A DNA stretch of 64,000 nucleotides from JAYZDF01 sp036337945 (GCA_036337945.1 JAYZDF010000004.1:18293-82292), one strand, 5' to 3'; positions 54,094 to 63,918 are shown, numbered from the stretch's first letter. Numbers and translations: made by a program. The notes: generated by a model not told the origin, from the sequence alone.

Positions 54094-55227
54094 ATTTTTG
54101 ACCGGAGATATTTACTTATCCTCCTGCTTGCTTTCGGATTTATTGGATCCCCACTCATATATGGGACCTTCTCTGCTTTCGCTTCTCCTGAGATATCTTC
54201 CGTGAGGTTTGATGCACGTCCAAAGCTTGGTGTGGGTTTTCAGTTAGGGAATTCTCTAGAAGCGAGCAGCATAACCAGCATTAAACGCGCTTCTTTCAAC
54301 GCGTTAGAAGGGTCATTTCGACCTGTTGCTTTGGACGCCGACCGCCTTGATTCATGTACAAGTCTCAGCTGTTATGCGAAAGCCTTTTCTCTTGAGGCCG
54401 GCGAAGTAGGTGTTCAAGAGGTAATCTTGATTTCTATAGAGTCTTTTCAGCCCGGTGTTGATGAAGCTACCGTATCCCTTTTGAACCTTATCGACGGAAC
54501 TCTACTTCAGAAGTGGTCTGAGTTTTCTTTCAAAACAGAGGCGGAATTTAGTGAGCAGATCGTCCGAATCACGAGAAAAGCCAATGATATTTTTCGTAGT
54601 CGTTCTCACTTCGGTGCTCTTCAACTAAGCAATGGTCGCAGAGGTCTGCAAGTGGTCCTTAATGGGCAAATGATTTCAACGATGACGGATTCGAATCTCT
54701 TAATTCAGGAACTGCCATACGGAGAGTATACTTTAGAGATTTCCGGATTAGATGTCGTGCCTTTCGTAAAGAAGTTTACAGTCTCCAAAAAATCTGTCGA
54801 GCTCATCGAATTACCGAATTTTTCCAGCGGACGCATCATAAACAAAACAACGATTGTTGCGACGGGAATAGTGACGGCATTAGCTGGGGCTGGTTTTGCG
54901 GCCTATGCCGTTGCTAAAGATCAACAAGTGCCGAGCGCTCTGTGCTTGTCAACGGTTCAAGCACAAAGCGACGCCTGCGGTTCGGGTCGTCCTTGGGCTA
55001 CGTTCGCATCTCCGTCTACCCCAGACCAATCAATAAACTCATTGGGAATATTTCCATTAGGTGCAAGCTTGATGATCTCTGGTAGTGGACTGGTCACGGG
55101 CGGGCTGCTCGGACCTGATAAGGAGTGGAGCCATCTCGTTACAAGCGCAGTAAGCATCGTTTTAGGCGTCATCACTTACGTCAGTTTAGAGCATTCTGAC
55201 GGACTCAATGTCTATGAAGTTCGGTGA
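54058..55227 (+). CDS. Membrane protein with PEGA-like domain, unknown
   Basis: This is a 389-residue protein starting at ATG 54058. A basic start (RRYLLILLLAFGFIGSPLIYG) is a signal or anchor. The middle has a PEGA-like segment (RRGLQVVLNGQMISTM, LPYGEYTLEISG), a surface beta-sandwich module. The C-terminus has two hydrophobic stretches (GIVTALAGAGFAAYAVA and LMISGSGLVTGGLLG) which probably anchor it. An upstream in-frame ATG at 53830 adds residues that lie opposite the FHA gene and lack signal features. It overlaps the receptor gene by 20 bp. Confidence 0.65.
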   Translation: MNNVARCCRIPQIFDRRYLLILLLAFGFIGSPLIYGTFSAFASPEISSVRFDARPKLGVGFQLGNSLEASSITSIKRASFNALEGSFRPVALDADRLDSCTSLSCYAKAFSLEAGEVGVQEVILISIESFQPGVDEATVSLLNLIDGTLLQKWSEFSFKTEAEFSEQIVRITRKANDIFRSRSHFGALQLSNGRRGLQVVLNGQMISTMTDSNLLIQELPYGEYTLEISGLDVVPFVKKFTVSKKSVELIELPNFSSGRIINKTTIVATGIVTALAGAGFAAYAVAKDQQVPSALCLSTVQAQSDACGSGRPWATFASPSTPDQSINSLGIFPLGASLMISGSGLVTGGLLGPDKEWSHLVTSAVSIVLGVITYVSLEHSDGLNVYEVR

Positions 55228-57121
55228 TTTCATTTTGCGGTGTTTCATGAAAGGTATGTTCCGGATTTTTGCGTGCATTACACTTTATGCATGTGTCGTG
55301 CCGCGCGCGCTGGGCCAAACTCATTCTTCAACTTCCGCGACCGATAAGATTGAAATAGATGGGAAGTCTATTGTCGAATCCTTCGATCGTCTTGAGAGCT
55401 CAACCTTTTTTTCGAATGACGAAATTCGCAGAGAAGACGTTCAAGGGAGATCTTTGGCTGATCTCCTTGAACGAGTAGCTGGAACCCGTGCAACCAATTT
55501 CGGCGGTCCTTTGCTGAGTAAAGCAATCCAAATAAGGGGTGGTTCCGCCGCGCAAACTGAGGTGATTATAGCTGGTGTTCCACAGCGAACCCCTTTTGCG
55601 ATGGGCATCGATCTAAGCCTGCTGACTTTGAATCATATTGAGGAAATAAAAGTAGTTCGCGGGGGTACAACTCTTGGCTCGGCGATGGGAGGTGCGGTGT
55701 ATGCATCTTCTCGAACAACCGATAGTGTTCCCGGTGCCTCCTTTACCATACGCTATGGCTCGCTCGACCGAACTGACCTTGAGGCTATCGTGCGAGCTGG
55801 TAATCTGGTCGTGAGCACTGCTTATCGGAGATCTCTTGGGAACTTCGAGTTTGATTCGAAGCTCTCAGGGCTACCGACTCAGCGAAAAATTCGTAGTAAT
55901 AATGATGCGCAAACCGGGCAGCTTTTGATGAGCGGCCAACATAAATTTCTTGGTGGGATCTTTGGCCACAACCTCACCGTTGGTATCCGAGAATCTGGTG
56001 TTGCAGGCTTTGAAACTCAACCTACTGAATTTACTCGTGACTTCAGAGGTCAGACTCAACTTCGAACATTCTGGAAGAACGATAAGACACGATTGAGTAG
56101 TTTCTTTCATGGTATGCTCATTGATTATTCGAAATCGGATACAGGTGAGAAACTTTCGGAAACAATGTTTCACAGCTACGGTTTAGACGGTTCAACCCGA
56201 GTCCAAGTCGGTAGCCATACGATAACGCCCGAAGTCTTTATCTCTCGCATTTCATCTGATTCCACGGAGCACGGAATACGCGCGCGAGTTGAGTCCTGGA
56301 TGAAACTCCAAGACGAGTTTACTTTCATCAACGTTGATTGGTTAGCTCAAATTAAAACGTATTGGGATTCAGATTTTGGATTTCAGCTGCAACCTAGTAT
56401 GGGGGGCACTTTGTACCTATCAGATACCTGGTTGTGGCGGAGTAGTTTAGGTCGAGCATTTCGAGCACCGACACTCGATGAGTTATATCATCCAACGCAA
56501 AACGGTTATTCGGGAAATCCAAGTCTCCAACCTGAATCATCGTGGGAAATCGAAACCGGTCTTCGTTGGCTTTGGGCTCGGAATGCACAAGTCGACTTCG
56601 TAGGTTATTTTCGGCAAATGGATGACCTAATCCTAGCTCTCAACCGCAACGCTTTTGAAATTCGGCCAGAGAATACCGATGAGGCAAGTATCACCGGTGT
56701 AGAAATTGAGAGTAGTTACGGGTTGCCTACAAAATTTGTTGAGTTAGCGCTTTTTGCATCGGCCGCGTTTATGTGGACCCGGTCAGAGGTGACTGGTGAG
56801 CCTTTGCCCACTCGACCAACTTTGAGCGGATATTTTGAAGCCCGACTTAAGGCACCGCAGGCTGCACTAAACGCTTTTGAGCTTTATTCTAGTTGGCGTG
56901 GATTATCGTCAACGACGACAAACCTACAGGGAACGCTTGAAATGCCGTCTTATCACCGAGTGGATGCCGGTGCCACGTATGAAATATTTCCTGGTGCGAT
57001 GTTTTCTCTTTCAGTGACGAATATTTTAGACGATAAGGGTTTGATGACCGTCAACAAACTCCCACTCCCGGGTCGACAATTTCTAGCTTCCCTTCGGGTC
57101 TCTGATCTGGCACAGCCATAG
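55208..57121 (+). CDS. TonB-dependent outer-membrane receptor
   Basis: This is a 637-residue receptor. It has a signal peptide (IFACITLYACVVPRALGQ), a plug domain (about 65-170: GRSLADLLERVAG, IQIRGGSAAQTEVIIAGVPQ, VVRGGTTLGSAMGGAVYASS) and a barrel of alternating strands with LGRAFRAPTLDELYHPTQNG, SLQPESSWEIETGLRW and ATYEIFPGAMFSLSVTNIL. It would take up a siderophore, vitamin or other large substrate using energy from TonB. No TonB, ExbB or ExbD gene is near. Its start overlaps the PEGA-like gene by 20 bp. Confidence 0.92.
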   Translation: MSMKFGDFILRCFMKGMFRIFACITLYACVVPRALGQTHSSTSATDKIEIDGKSIVESFDRLESSTFFSNDEIRREDVQGRSLADLLERVAGTRATNFGGPLLSKAIQIRGGSAAQTEVIIAGVPQRTPFAMGIDLSLLTLNHIEEIKVVRGGTTLGSAMGGAVYASSRTTDSVPGASFTIRYGSLDRTDLEAIVRAGNLVVSTAYRRSLGNFEFDSKLSGLPTQRKIRSNNDAQTGQLLMSGQHKFLGGIFGHNLTVGIRESGVAGFETQPTEFTRDFRGQTQLRTFWKNDKTRLSSFFHGMLIDYSKSDTGEKLSETMFHSYGLDGSTRVQVGSHTITPEVFISRISSDSTEHGIRARVESWMKLQDEFTFINVDWLAQIKTYWDSDFGFQLQPSMGGTLYLSDTWLWRSSLGRAFRAPTLDELYHPTQNGYSGNPSLQPESSWEIETGLRWLWARNAQVDFVGYFRQMDDLILALNRNAFEIRPENTDEASITGVEIESSYGLPTKFVELALFASAAFMWTRSEVTGEPLPTRPTLSGYFEARLKAPQAALNAFELYSSWRGLSSTTTNLQGTLEMPSYHRVDAGATYEIFPGAMFSLSVTNILDDKGLMTVNKLPLPGRQFLASLRVSDLAQP

Positions 57122-57125
57122 CAAG

Positions 57126-58631
57126 GTGTTTCGTCAAAAAAGCCTCGTTTATATCTTAACTCTCGTTTTTTTGTCAGCAAGCGGTTGTAAGCAAGTCGTT
57201 ATAGAAGAGGAGAAACTGATTGATGGTCTTGAGCTTGTGTATGCAGTCTCGACGGAAGACGGTGTTACTGTTGGTGGTCTTCGTGGAAGTGTTCCCCCTC
57301 GCGCGACAATTTTAATTTCTAGTCTTGCCGGTGCCGAACTTTCGTCTCTAAAAGCGGATGATACAGGTCGGTTTGTTACCGATATTTCAATGTTCACGAA
57401 TCCAGAAATTCGTATCCAAATTAATACGGATGCACCCGTTGTTTTTCGAGTCCGTGATCTGACCACTGCAATCGCTGAAGCTGTGCGTCCTTCTGCGAGC
57501 GGAGTCGGCTATGTTCCGAATGACTTACTGGTGGTTGAAGACAACCAGCAACTGTTCGCATTTGTGGTCCGCTCGGGTGATAATGCGGTCAGCAAGATCA
57601 ATCTGGAAACGGGAGAAGCATCAGGGGTGATTATCCCAGAACGTATGGGACTTAATGGTGCCAAAATTCCTGCAAATCCGTGGTTTCTTGCGCACGATAC
57701 GAATCAGCGAGTATTCGTGACGGCCTCTGGGCACGACAGCGTTTATTGGATTGATTTAGAAACCGAGGAATTCTTAGGGGTGCTCAAAAGCGAGCAATCG
57801 GTTGTACTCCCAGAGGATTTTACACTCCAAAGACCTTTTGATGTCGATCGAGACGGGATTCTTGAAACGAAAGTCCGCGCCTTTCAACCAAGGTTTCCTC
57901 AAGGTCTGTTACTCACTCAAGACCATGTTGTTGTCGGCTACAGTGGTTTTGTCTCTCCTCGTCTCGATGCTGCGAGACCAGCGGTTTATGTTCCGGGAGT
58001 GGTCAGAATCTGGAACCGCCAGGACCTCGGTGCAGAGCCTGCACAAATTGTTCTTCCTTATATGAATCCCCAAGAAGTTGTTTTATCGTCGGACGGTAAA
58101 GCTATTGTCACGTGTTCGGGCATCATTGAAACGACTAATGGAACAACGGGTCTTGCTACTGATTCAGGCCTTACCTTCATCGACCTCGATACCAGTTCCA
58201 TTGTTGAGACCATAGATTTAGGAGAGTTCGCTGCGAGTTCCACGGTGGATATCAACGGTCAAATATGGACGGCGTCGTTACTAAAGGCGCAAGTTACTAA
58301 CGTGAAAACAAATGCTGTTATTGTTCTGAATGAGCAGTCGATAGACAGCATATTCCGTTTGATTGAGTTACCTGGTCGACTGATTGCTGCGACATCATTT
58401 AATACCGACAAACTTTTTATCTTTGATGCGGAGGATGGGCGGCTAAATCCTTATCCTTTTGCTGCTCCATTTTCAGTCGGCCCTGGTCCCCCTGTTTTTG
58501 ACGGTGCTCAGATCGTCGCGCGACGGCCTGGCAGGGCAGGAGTTGATTATACTGGTCCAGATTTATATGTCTTGTCTGGGCTCGCCTCTCGAATTTGGTC
58601 CGTTGAGACGCGTAAGCTTTTAGGACCATAA
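57126..58631 (+). CDS. Beta-propeller-like lipoprotein
   Basis: This is a 501-residue lipoprotein with leader YILTLVFLSASGC, lipidated at C21. Residues about 30-110 form an Ig-like or regulatory beta domain (VGGLRGSVPPRATILI). The rest has repeated blades of YncE-like type: AFVVRSGDNAVSKINLETGEASG, YWIDLETEEFLG, LTFIDLDTSSIVETIDLG and LFIFDAEDGRLNP. It starts with GTG 57126, 4 bp after the receptor stop, so it is a likely surface partner of the receptor, catching or processing its substrate. The substrate is not inferable. Confidence 0.8.
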   Translation: MFRQKSLVYILTLVFLSASGCKQVVIEEEKLIDGLELVYAVSTEDGVTVGGLRGSVPPRATILISSLAGAELSSLKADDTGRFVTDISMFTNPEIRIQINTDAPVVFRVRDLTTAIAEAVRPSASGVGYVPNDLLVVEDNQQLFAFVVRSGDNAVSKINLETGEASGVIIPERMGLNGAKIPANPWFLAHDTNQRVFVTASGHDSVYWIDLETEEFLGVLKSEQSVVLPEDFTLQRPFDVDRDGILETKVRAFQPRFPQGLLLTQDHVVVGYSGFVSPRLDAARPAVYVPGVVRIWNRQDLGAEPAQIVLPYMNPQEVVLSSDGKAIVTCSGIIETTNGTTGLATDSGLTFIDLDTSSIVETIDLGEFAASSTVDINGQIWTASLLKAQVTNVKTNAVIVLNEQSIDSIFRLIELPGRLIAATSFNTDKLFIFDAEDGRLNPYPFAAPFSVGPGPPVFDGAQIVARRPGRAGVDYTGPDLYVLSGLASRIWSVETRKLLGP

Positions 58632-58663
58632 AGTCCCGCAGCTTAGACCAACAACTATAAGAA

Positions 58664-60439
58664 TTATAGATTGGATGTGAGATCAATTTCGAAGCGGTCG
58701 AGAACCGGTGTATCTAGCGTCCGGCCGTGAACTTCGATTCGGTATCGAATAAATTGATAACCAACAACGGCATCGTTTGATTTTGTGGTTTCATCCAAAG
58801 TGAACCATTCACTAAAAGGACCTTCGTCCTCATTGGCGCCAGCAACCATAATGTCTACGCGAGTGCCGTTTGGTAGGTCACTAAGTATAGAACTTAGTTC
58901 AGCCGAAGCGTTCGCATATTCTACTCCGCGGTCAAACGTTTTAGATTCAAGATAGCCGAACGATTGTGGATGTGGAATTGGTGTTGGCCGTTCGTAGTCT
59001 GGATTTAAAGTTAAAGTGATGTCTCCTTGAGGAGACCCTGGACCTGCTTTAGTCGATTGGTCGAAGTTTCCAATGAGTTCACTACAAAAGAACTGCACAT
59101 CTCCACCTCGTGCAGCGCTCAAGCAGTCTGTTTCGCCTAGGACGCTGGCACCACCTTTAATCCAGCTGCCATTTCCGATTTTGAGTGTGTCGCCAACGAG
59201 TCCAACGACTGGTCCGCCTTCCGCGCACTGTCCAGCTCCCCCGTAAACAAGAACGTTGTCTTCAAGCTCTAAGTTTGCGGTGGTTTCGAAATAGGTTCGT
59301 CCTGCGTGAAGTTTTCCTTCGCCCGCACGAATATTGGTTCCTTCGCCGATAATGAGAGAACCCGAAACAAGGCTGATGTCCCCTCCGTTTCGTCCGTTAC
59401 CACTTTGAATAGAGCTTCTTCCGCCCACCCTGCTGTTTTGCTCTACGGTGAGGCTGATATTACCTGCGTTACAATCTTTACAATTTCCCGCTGTCCATCG
59501 AACGCTACGGTCAAGAGCCAAAGAGTGTGCTCGAATATCGATGCTTCCTCCAAGATTTTGTTCGTCTTGCTCGGAGTTGCTTGACGCCTCACCACCTCGA
59601 AGTAAAGCACCATCGTTCATGGTAATCATTGATTCTGAAGAAAGAAGTATGCTGCCTGCATTTCCTCCGCGGCTGTGTCCGGTCTTTATGCTGCTTTTGT
59701 TACCTTGGACCGTAATAGGTCCATAGGAAACCACGACGACATCGCCTGTTCGACCTTCGGAGGCGTCGCTTGTCTTCAGCTCTCCAAAAATATCGACCGA
59801 GCCGCGCGTAATAACTGTGATGTCCGCTGATTTGTCGATTCCGCTCTTGAGCGTCTTTACGAGACCCGTAATTGCAATTGTGCCGGATGCTTGGGGTACG
59901 ATCACCCGAATTGGGCCGGTGCTGGACAGTTGTCCATCCACGTGTATCGATTTGTTGGCAATGAGAGTGATCCCGCCTTCGCCGGCGGTGAGGTTTCCTG
60001 CGATACGAATACTGTCCGTTGCGGTCAGCTCGATCGAGTCCGGAGCCGTGATTTCGACCTCATCTTCGATGACGATGCAGGTTTGTGACACCACTCTGCT
60101 TGTGTATTCGGTCACGAGAGTGACGCTTGGAGACGCTTCTTCAGCAGGAACATTAGGGACTCGAAATTGGAGAGGCAGCGAGAGTAAGCCCTGATTAACA
60201 TCCACATTCACATTGGATTTTCCGGTCTCCGCGATTTGCCGCAGACTGTCGAATTCTTCGATAATCCAGTTTGTCTGAATCACAGCGGAGTTTTCGGTGG
60301 GAACATAGGTATTGCTTGTATTAGGGATATCTCGTTTGTTGGGTCTAGATTCGGCAGAGAGCAGGTCAGAATCAATGCGTCCGCATGCACTTAGCAACAG
60401 CAGTTGAGCGAGTAACCACTTTCTTAGATTCAGTTGCAT
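58664..60439 (-). CDS. Beta-helix-like lipoprotein
   Basis: This is a 591-residue protein with lipobox LLLSACG (lipidation at C19). Residues about 120-460 form short repeats that read like a right-handed beta-helix (DSIELTATDSIRIAGNLTAG, EGGITLIANKSIHVDGQLS, GGDISLVSGSLIIGEGTNI), similar to the hemagglutinin/adhesin repeat style. The C-terminal 130 residues form a different domain with YQFIRYRIEVHGRTLDTPVLDRFEIDL. It is convergent with the beta-propeller lipoprotein gene, 32 bp apart. It may be an adhesin or matrix-binding surface protein. Confidence 0.75.
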   Translation of the reverse strand: MQLNLRKWLLAQLLLLSACGRIDSDLLSAESRPNKRDIPNTSNTYVPTENSAVIQTNWIIEEFDSLRQIAETGKSNVNVDVNQGLLSLPLQFRVPNVPAEEASPSVTLVTEYTSRVVSQTCIVIEDEVEITAPDSIELTATDSIRIAGNLTAGEGGITLIANKSIHVDGQLSSTGPIRVIVPQASGTIAITGLVKTLKSGIDKSADITVITRGSVDIFGELKTSDASEGRTGDVVVVSYGPITVQGNKSSIKTGHSRGGNAGSILLSSESMITMNDGALLRGGEASSNSEQDEQNLGGSIDIRAHSLALDRSVRWTAGNCKDCNAGNISLTVEQNSRVGGRSSIQSGNGRNGGDISLVSGSLIIGEGTNIRAGEGKLHAGRTYFETTANLELEDNVLVYGGAGQCAEGGPVVGLVGDTLKIGNGSWIKGGASVLGETDCLSAARGGDVQFFCSELIGNFDQSTKAGPGSPQGDITLTLNPDYERPTPIPHPQSFGYLESKTFDRGVEYANASAELSSILSDLPNGTRVDIMVAGANEDEGPFSEWFTLDETTKSNDAVVGYQFIRYRIEVHGRTLDTPVLDRFEIDLTSNL

Positions 60440-60635
60440 TTAGATAAAACCCTTGTTCGTGAGGTCATAGGCCAGATCCTCGGTGCCTATACATCCGACC
60501 CTGCCATCTTGGTACGGGAGAAAGTACGCCAGCCGACATTCTGGTACAAGGAAATCGTTCAATTTTTGTTCGAAACTATCTTGCCGACGTCAAACTCGTG
60601 CCTCTTCTATTGATGTGCTCGGCCAAATTACCATA

Positions 60636-61376
60636 ATGAAAGTTCGTGAAATTCCTATTCGAGTCCATTTTAGTCTCGGGTTGGCTTTTATCCTCATGGT
60701 TTACCAGTGGGGATTGTGGGGTATACCGGCAGGCCTAATCCTGTTTGCGTCTGTTTTGTTACACGAGTTGGGTCACGCATTGATGGCTCGTCGCCTCGGG
60801 ATTTCAACGCATTCGATTCATCTGCATCTTTTGGGAGGTACAGCTGCGATGTCAGAAATTCCGGAATCGCCTGCTGATGAAATTATGATTGCCGCCGCGG
60901 GCCCGGTCGTCTCGCTGGCTCTGGCGGTTGTCGGCTTGGGTCTGTCTGGTCTTCTGGGGATTTCTTTAGGTACGACGCTGAATTCAGTCAGTGGGGTCTT
61001 CTCATTTTTTGGTGCAGTCAATCTCATGCTGGGGCTCTTTAATCTCGTCCCGGCTTTACCTATGGATGGTGGCCGTATTTTCCGAGGATTTCTCGCGAGA
61101 AAAATGCGGCATGCAAAAGCAACTCAAGTTGCAGGTCGCGTCGCACGAGTGATCGCGGTCGGTCTTGGTCTCGCAGGTATTTTTTCGGCAAACCTTTCTC
61201 TTACCCTAATTGCCTTATTTGTGTTCTTTCTTTCGAGACAAGAAGAACATATGGCAAATGTTCGGGAATCATCTCGTCGGTTCGCAGAACAGTGGGAGTC
61301 GAAACTGCCGACGTCGCCCCATGAAGTCATTATTGATGTGACGCCTCAGTCGAACCGGCATCACTGGACCGCGTAG
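60636..61376 (+). CDS. Site-2-protease-type metalloprotease, M50 family
   Basis: This is a 246-residue polytopic membrane protease. The zinc motif is HELGH (residues 43-47) and the third ligand motif NLVPALPMDGGRIFR is present, so it is probably active. The intervening segment AAAGPVVSLALAVVGLGL is typical. It is short and lacks CBS or PDZ domains, like the SpoIVFB subgroup. The ATG at 60636 follows directly on a clear reading; upstream residues to 60483 are not conserved-looking. It ends 8 bp from the convergent aldehyde dehydrogenase. Its substrate is unknown. Confidence 0.88.
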   Translation: MKVREIPIRVHFSLGLAFILMVYQWGLWGIPAGLILFASVLLHELGHALMARRLGISTHSIHLHLLGGTAAMSEIPESPADEIMIAAAGPVVSLALAVVGLGLSGLLGISLGTTLNSVSGVFSFFGAVNLMLGLFNLVPALPMDGGRIFRGFLARKMRHAKATQVAGRVARVIAVGLGLAGIFSANLSLTLIALFVFFLSRQEEHMANVRESSRRFAEQWESKLPTSPHEVIIDVTPQSNRHHWTA

Positions 61377-61384
61377 CTGTGGTG

Positions 61385-62968
61385 CTATCGCATAATCGAA
61401 CGGATTAACTTCGCGATCGATGTGTCTCCTAAAGCGTTCTTCGCCAAAGCTTTCACTAAGCTAATGCTTCGGTTAGAATAGGGGAACCAAAGTGGACTCT
61501 TCTTCACGGGCAACCGAATTCGCTCTTCATTAATGTGTCGCGCATGACAGAGCGCTTGAAGACCTCGCTCGCTTCGAACGAATCCAAACCCAGATTGTTT
61601 GATTCCTCCCCAGGGCATTTCAGCGACACCCGCCTGAGCGACAACTTCATTTATCATAATTGAACCCACTTCGAGTTGCTGTGCCATTTCGCGTCCCTTT
61701 TGTGGGTCCTGAGTGAAAATATAACCACCGAGACCGAGATGAGAGTCATTTGCGTATTTGAGTGCTTCTTGGTCTGTCGTCACTTTCATGAATGGAACAA
61801 TAGGACCGAAGATCTCTTCTTTCATGACAGCCATAGAGTGATCGCAGTTTGCGAGTACCGTTGGTTCGAAAAAGAGCCCAGGCGTGTTCTCTTTCCGTTT
61901 CCCGCCGGCCATAAGGGTCGCGCCTTTTTCAAGAGCGTCTGAAATAAGCTGTTCTGCATTCAGACATTGTGCTTCTGTCGTGAGGCTACCAATATCAACG
62001 ATCGAGTCTCCGAGCGCTGGACCAACGCGTAGGTTTTTCGCGATATGAGTGACCTGGCTCAATAACTCTTCGTATACGCTCTCGTGGGCATAGACCCGCT
62101 CGACGGAGGCACAGATTTGCCCGCCATTGGTGAAGCTACCCCAGGTGATTGCATTGGCAGTAAGTTCCAAATCAGCGTCATTAAGAACTATCACGGGGGC
62201 TTTCCCGCCTAGTTCAAGGGTGTAAGGTATGAGTCGCTCTGCGCATGCGACGCCTATTTTTCGCCCGACGTTAACTGAGCCTGTGAAGATGAGGTGGTCA
62301 GGTTCACAGTCAATCAACGCAGCACCGGTTTGCCCGAATCCATTCACGACTCGGAACAAATCAGGATCGATACCTGCTTCGTCATAACATTCTTTCAATA
62401 GTAAGGCTGAAAGAGGGGTGATTTGAGAAGGTTTGAGAAGTACTCCATTTCCAGCCAGAAGAGCCATGCTCACATCGCTGCCCGGCATAAAGAAAGGAAA
62501 ATTCCAGGGTGTAATGATTCCAATGACGCCCTTTGGCTCGTAACTGATATAGCTACGCCGATGCTTGAGAAGGCTCAGATGGACGCGCTCGGGAGCGAGA
62601 ATCGCGGGAGCATGCTCTAAGAAATGATTCATGAGCGCAAGCGTGCTGACCAAATCTAGCCAATACGCGTCTTGCAGTGCTTTACCGTTTTCTCGGCATA
62701 CCAGTTGAACAATCTCTTCGCCTCTTCGGCAAATAATATCTCGAACCTTTCCTAGAGCTTTGCAGCGTTCGTCGATGGTCGTCTTCGACCATTTTTCTGC
62801 AGCCCTTCGAACTCGTTCCATCTCGGACGTTACAGCAGCGGCGTTACTGATTCTTAACGATCTAATGACGGAGTTATCACTAGGATCAAGTACATCAAAG
62901 TGCGTTTCTGGTTCAGTTGTCTCCGTCACAGTACCCGCAGAATCTACTAAGCGAAGGGTTTGAGTCAA
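61385..62968 (-). CDS. Aldehyde dehydrogenase (succinate-semialdehyde-type)
   Basis: This is a 527-residue NAD(P)-dependent aldehyde dehydrogenase. Key motifs are the cofactor segment TPWNFPFFMPGSDVSMALLAG, the catalytic Glu in LELGGKAPV, the nucleophilic Cys in GGQICASVERV and the terminal EEIFGPIVPFMKV. The N-terminus has an added 30 residues. It resembles succinic-semialdehyde or betaine-type members, and the true substrate is unresolved. The gene stands between the M50 protease and the LolA-like gene, 10 bp downstream of the latter on the same strand. Confidence 0.9.
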   Translation of the reverse strand: MTQTLRLVDSAGTVTETTEPETHFDVLDPSDNSVIRSLRISNAAAVTSEMERVRRAAEKWSKTTIDERCKALGKVRDIICRRGEEIVQLVCRENGKALQDAYWLDLVSTLALMNHFLEHAPAILAPERVHLSLLKHRRSYISYEPKGVIGIITPWNFPFFMPGSDVSMALLAGNGVLLKPSQITPLSALLLKECYDEAGIDPDLFRVVNGFGQTGAALIDCEPDHLIFTGSVNVGRKIGVACAERLIPYTLELGGKAPVIVLNDADLELTANAITWGSFTNGGQICASVERVYAHESVYEELLSQVTHIAKNLRVGPALGDSIVDIGSLTTEAQCLNAEQLISDALEKGATLMAGGKRKENTPGLFFEPTVLANCDHSMAVMKEEIFGPIVPFMKVTTDQEALKYANDSHLGLGGYIFTQDPQKGREMAQQLEVGSIMINEVVAQAGVAEMPWGGIKQSGFGFVRSERGLQALCHARHINEERIRLPVKKSPLWFPYSNRSISLVKALAKNALGDTSIAKLIRSIMR

Positions 62969-62978
62969 TGCGTAGACT

Positions 62979-63761
62979 TTACGGTCGCTCGATCACGTCG
63001 ATATCGGGAGGTGGTGTGAATTGGAAATGTGACTTCGGAATCTTCGTGTTCGTTTTGATATCACGAAATTTGAAGTGGTTCGTGTTGCCTGCGGTTTCAA
63101 AAAGCTTTGTCTCAAGAACGCGCCCGGTCTTTGTTTCAACAACGAGCGTTAACTTCGTATAAGTCGCATCCGCTTTAGGTTTGAGTGTAAGGACGGTATT
63201 TGTTCCTTCTTTTTTTGAAGAAAGCACCGTAAAGCTATCGGCAAGTTTACCGTTACCCCACAGAAACCCCATGGACGAATTCAACTGTGAGGACTTAAAA
63301 TTTCGATCAATGATCGCTTGCTCCTCTTCAGGCTCATAGATCACCAAAGTCTTACCGTCTGCGATAAAACTCTTTGTTTCGGGTTGTGAATAGTCCCAGC
63401 GCATCATTCCAGGCTTGCGAATCGTGACGACACCACGTGATTCACTGGTGCGACTCATAGCGACTCTCGTATACTGCTGGATGAAATTTGCTGTGAGGTC
63501 TTCCGTATTGTCGTAAAAGCGTTGAATTCGAACGATCAGTGAAGTTGAACTCTTCGACTTTTTCTTCCTTTTCTTACGTTTTTTCTTGGGAATCTTAGTC
63601 CTATATTTTTTGTCGAGCTGGCTCTTAATATGTTCTTCTACGCGAGTAGAAAGAGGGGTCTCAGTCGTTTTTAGGGGTTCCGAGCTGGGACTCCGCTTAG
63701 GGCTAGGAACAGCAGTAATCGTTACAGACATGAGACAATAAGTGGCAAATCGAAGCAGCAT
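62979..63761 (-). CDS. LolA-like outer-membrane lipoprotein carrier
   Basis: This is a 260-residue periplasmic protein of the LolA fold. It has a signal peptide (LLRFATYCLMSVTITAVP), a Ser/Pro linker and a Lys-rich segment (about 51-71). The LolA core follows with RIQRFYDNTEDLTANFIQQY, GVVTIRKPGMMRWDYSQPE, FIADGKTLVIYEPEEEQ and TLVVETKTGRVLETKLFE. It would bind lipoproteins released by LolCDE and ferry them to the outer membrane. The Lys-rich insert between the signal and the core is unusual. It is 10 bp upstream of the aldehyde dehydrogenase gene. Confidence 0.85.
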   Translation of the reverse strand: MLLRFATYCLMSVTITAVPSPKRSPSSEPLKTTETPLSTRVEEHIKSQLDKKYRTKIPKKKRKKRKKKSKSSTSLIVRIQRFYDNTEDLTANFIQQYTRVAMSRTSESRGVVTIRKPGMMRWDYSQPETKSFIADGKTLVIYEPEEEQAIIDRNFKSSQLNSSMGFLWGNGKLADSFTVLSSKKEGTNTVLTLKPKADATYTKLTLVVETKTGRVLETKLFETAGNTNHFKFRDIKTNTKIPKSHFQFTPPPDIDVIERP

Positions 63762-63901
63762 AGCGTGTTTCTAAGACGTCAGTAGTGGCGAAATAATGCA
63801 AGTATTTCCGGTACTTTTCGAAAATGAGACCGCCATCACGTGACTTTTTTCAAAAAAACCAAAAACCGCTAAAAAAACCGGTCGTTTTTTTGACGTAGGC
63901 G

Positions 63902-63918
63902 ACATTGTCCCACAATGT
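63902..63918. promoter_or_regulatory. Palindrome just upstream of a gene start
   Basis: ACATTGT and ACAATGT flank CCC, giving a perfect 7-bp inverted repeat with a 3-bp centre. It lies 12 bp upstream of the ATG at 63931, within the divergent intergenic region. It is placed where an operator or translation-blocking hairpin could act. Confidence 0.4.

Noticed and set aside
58655..58669. AT-rich CTATAA-GAA-TTATAG hairpin between convergent genes
   Set aside because: It has only 6 bp, no GC and includes a stop codon; too weak to call a terminator.
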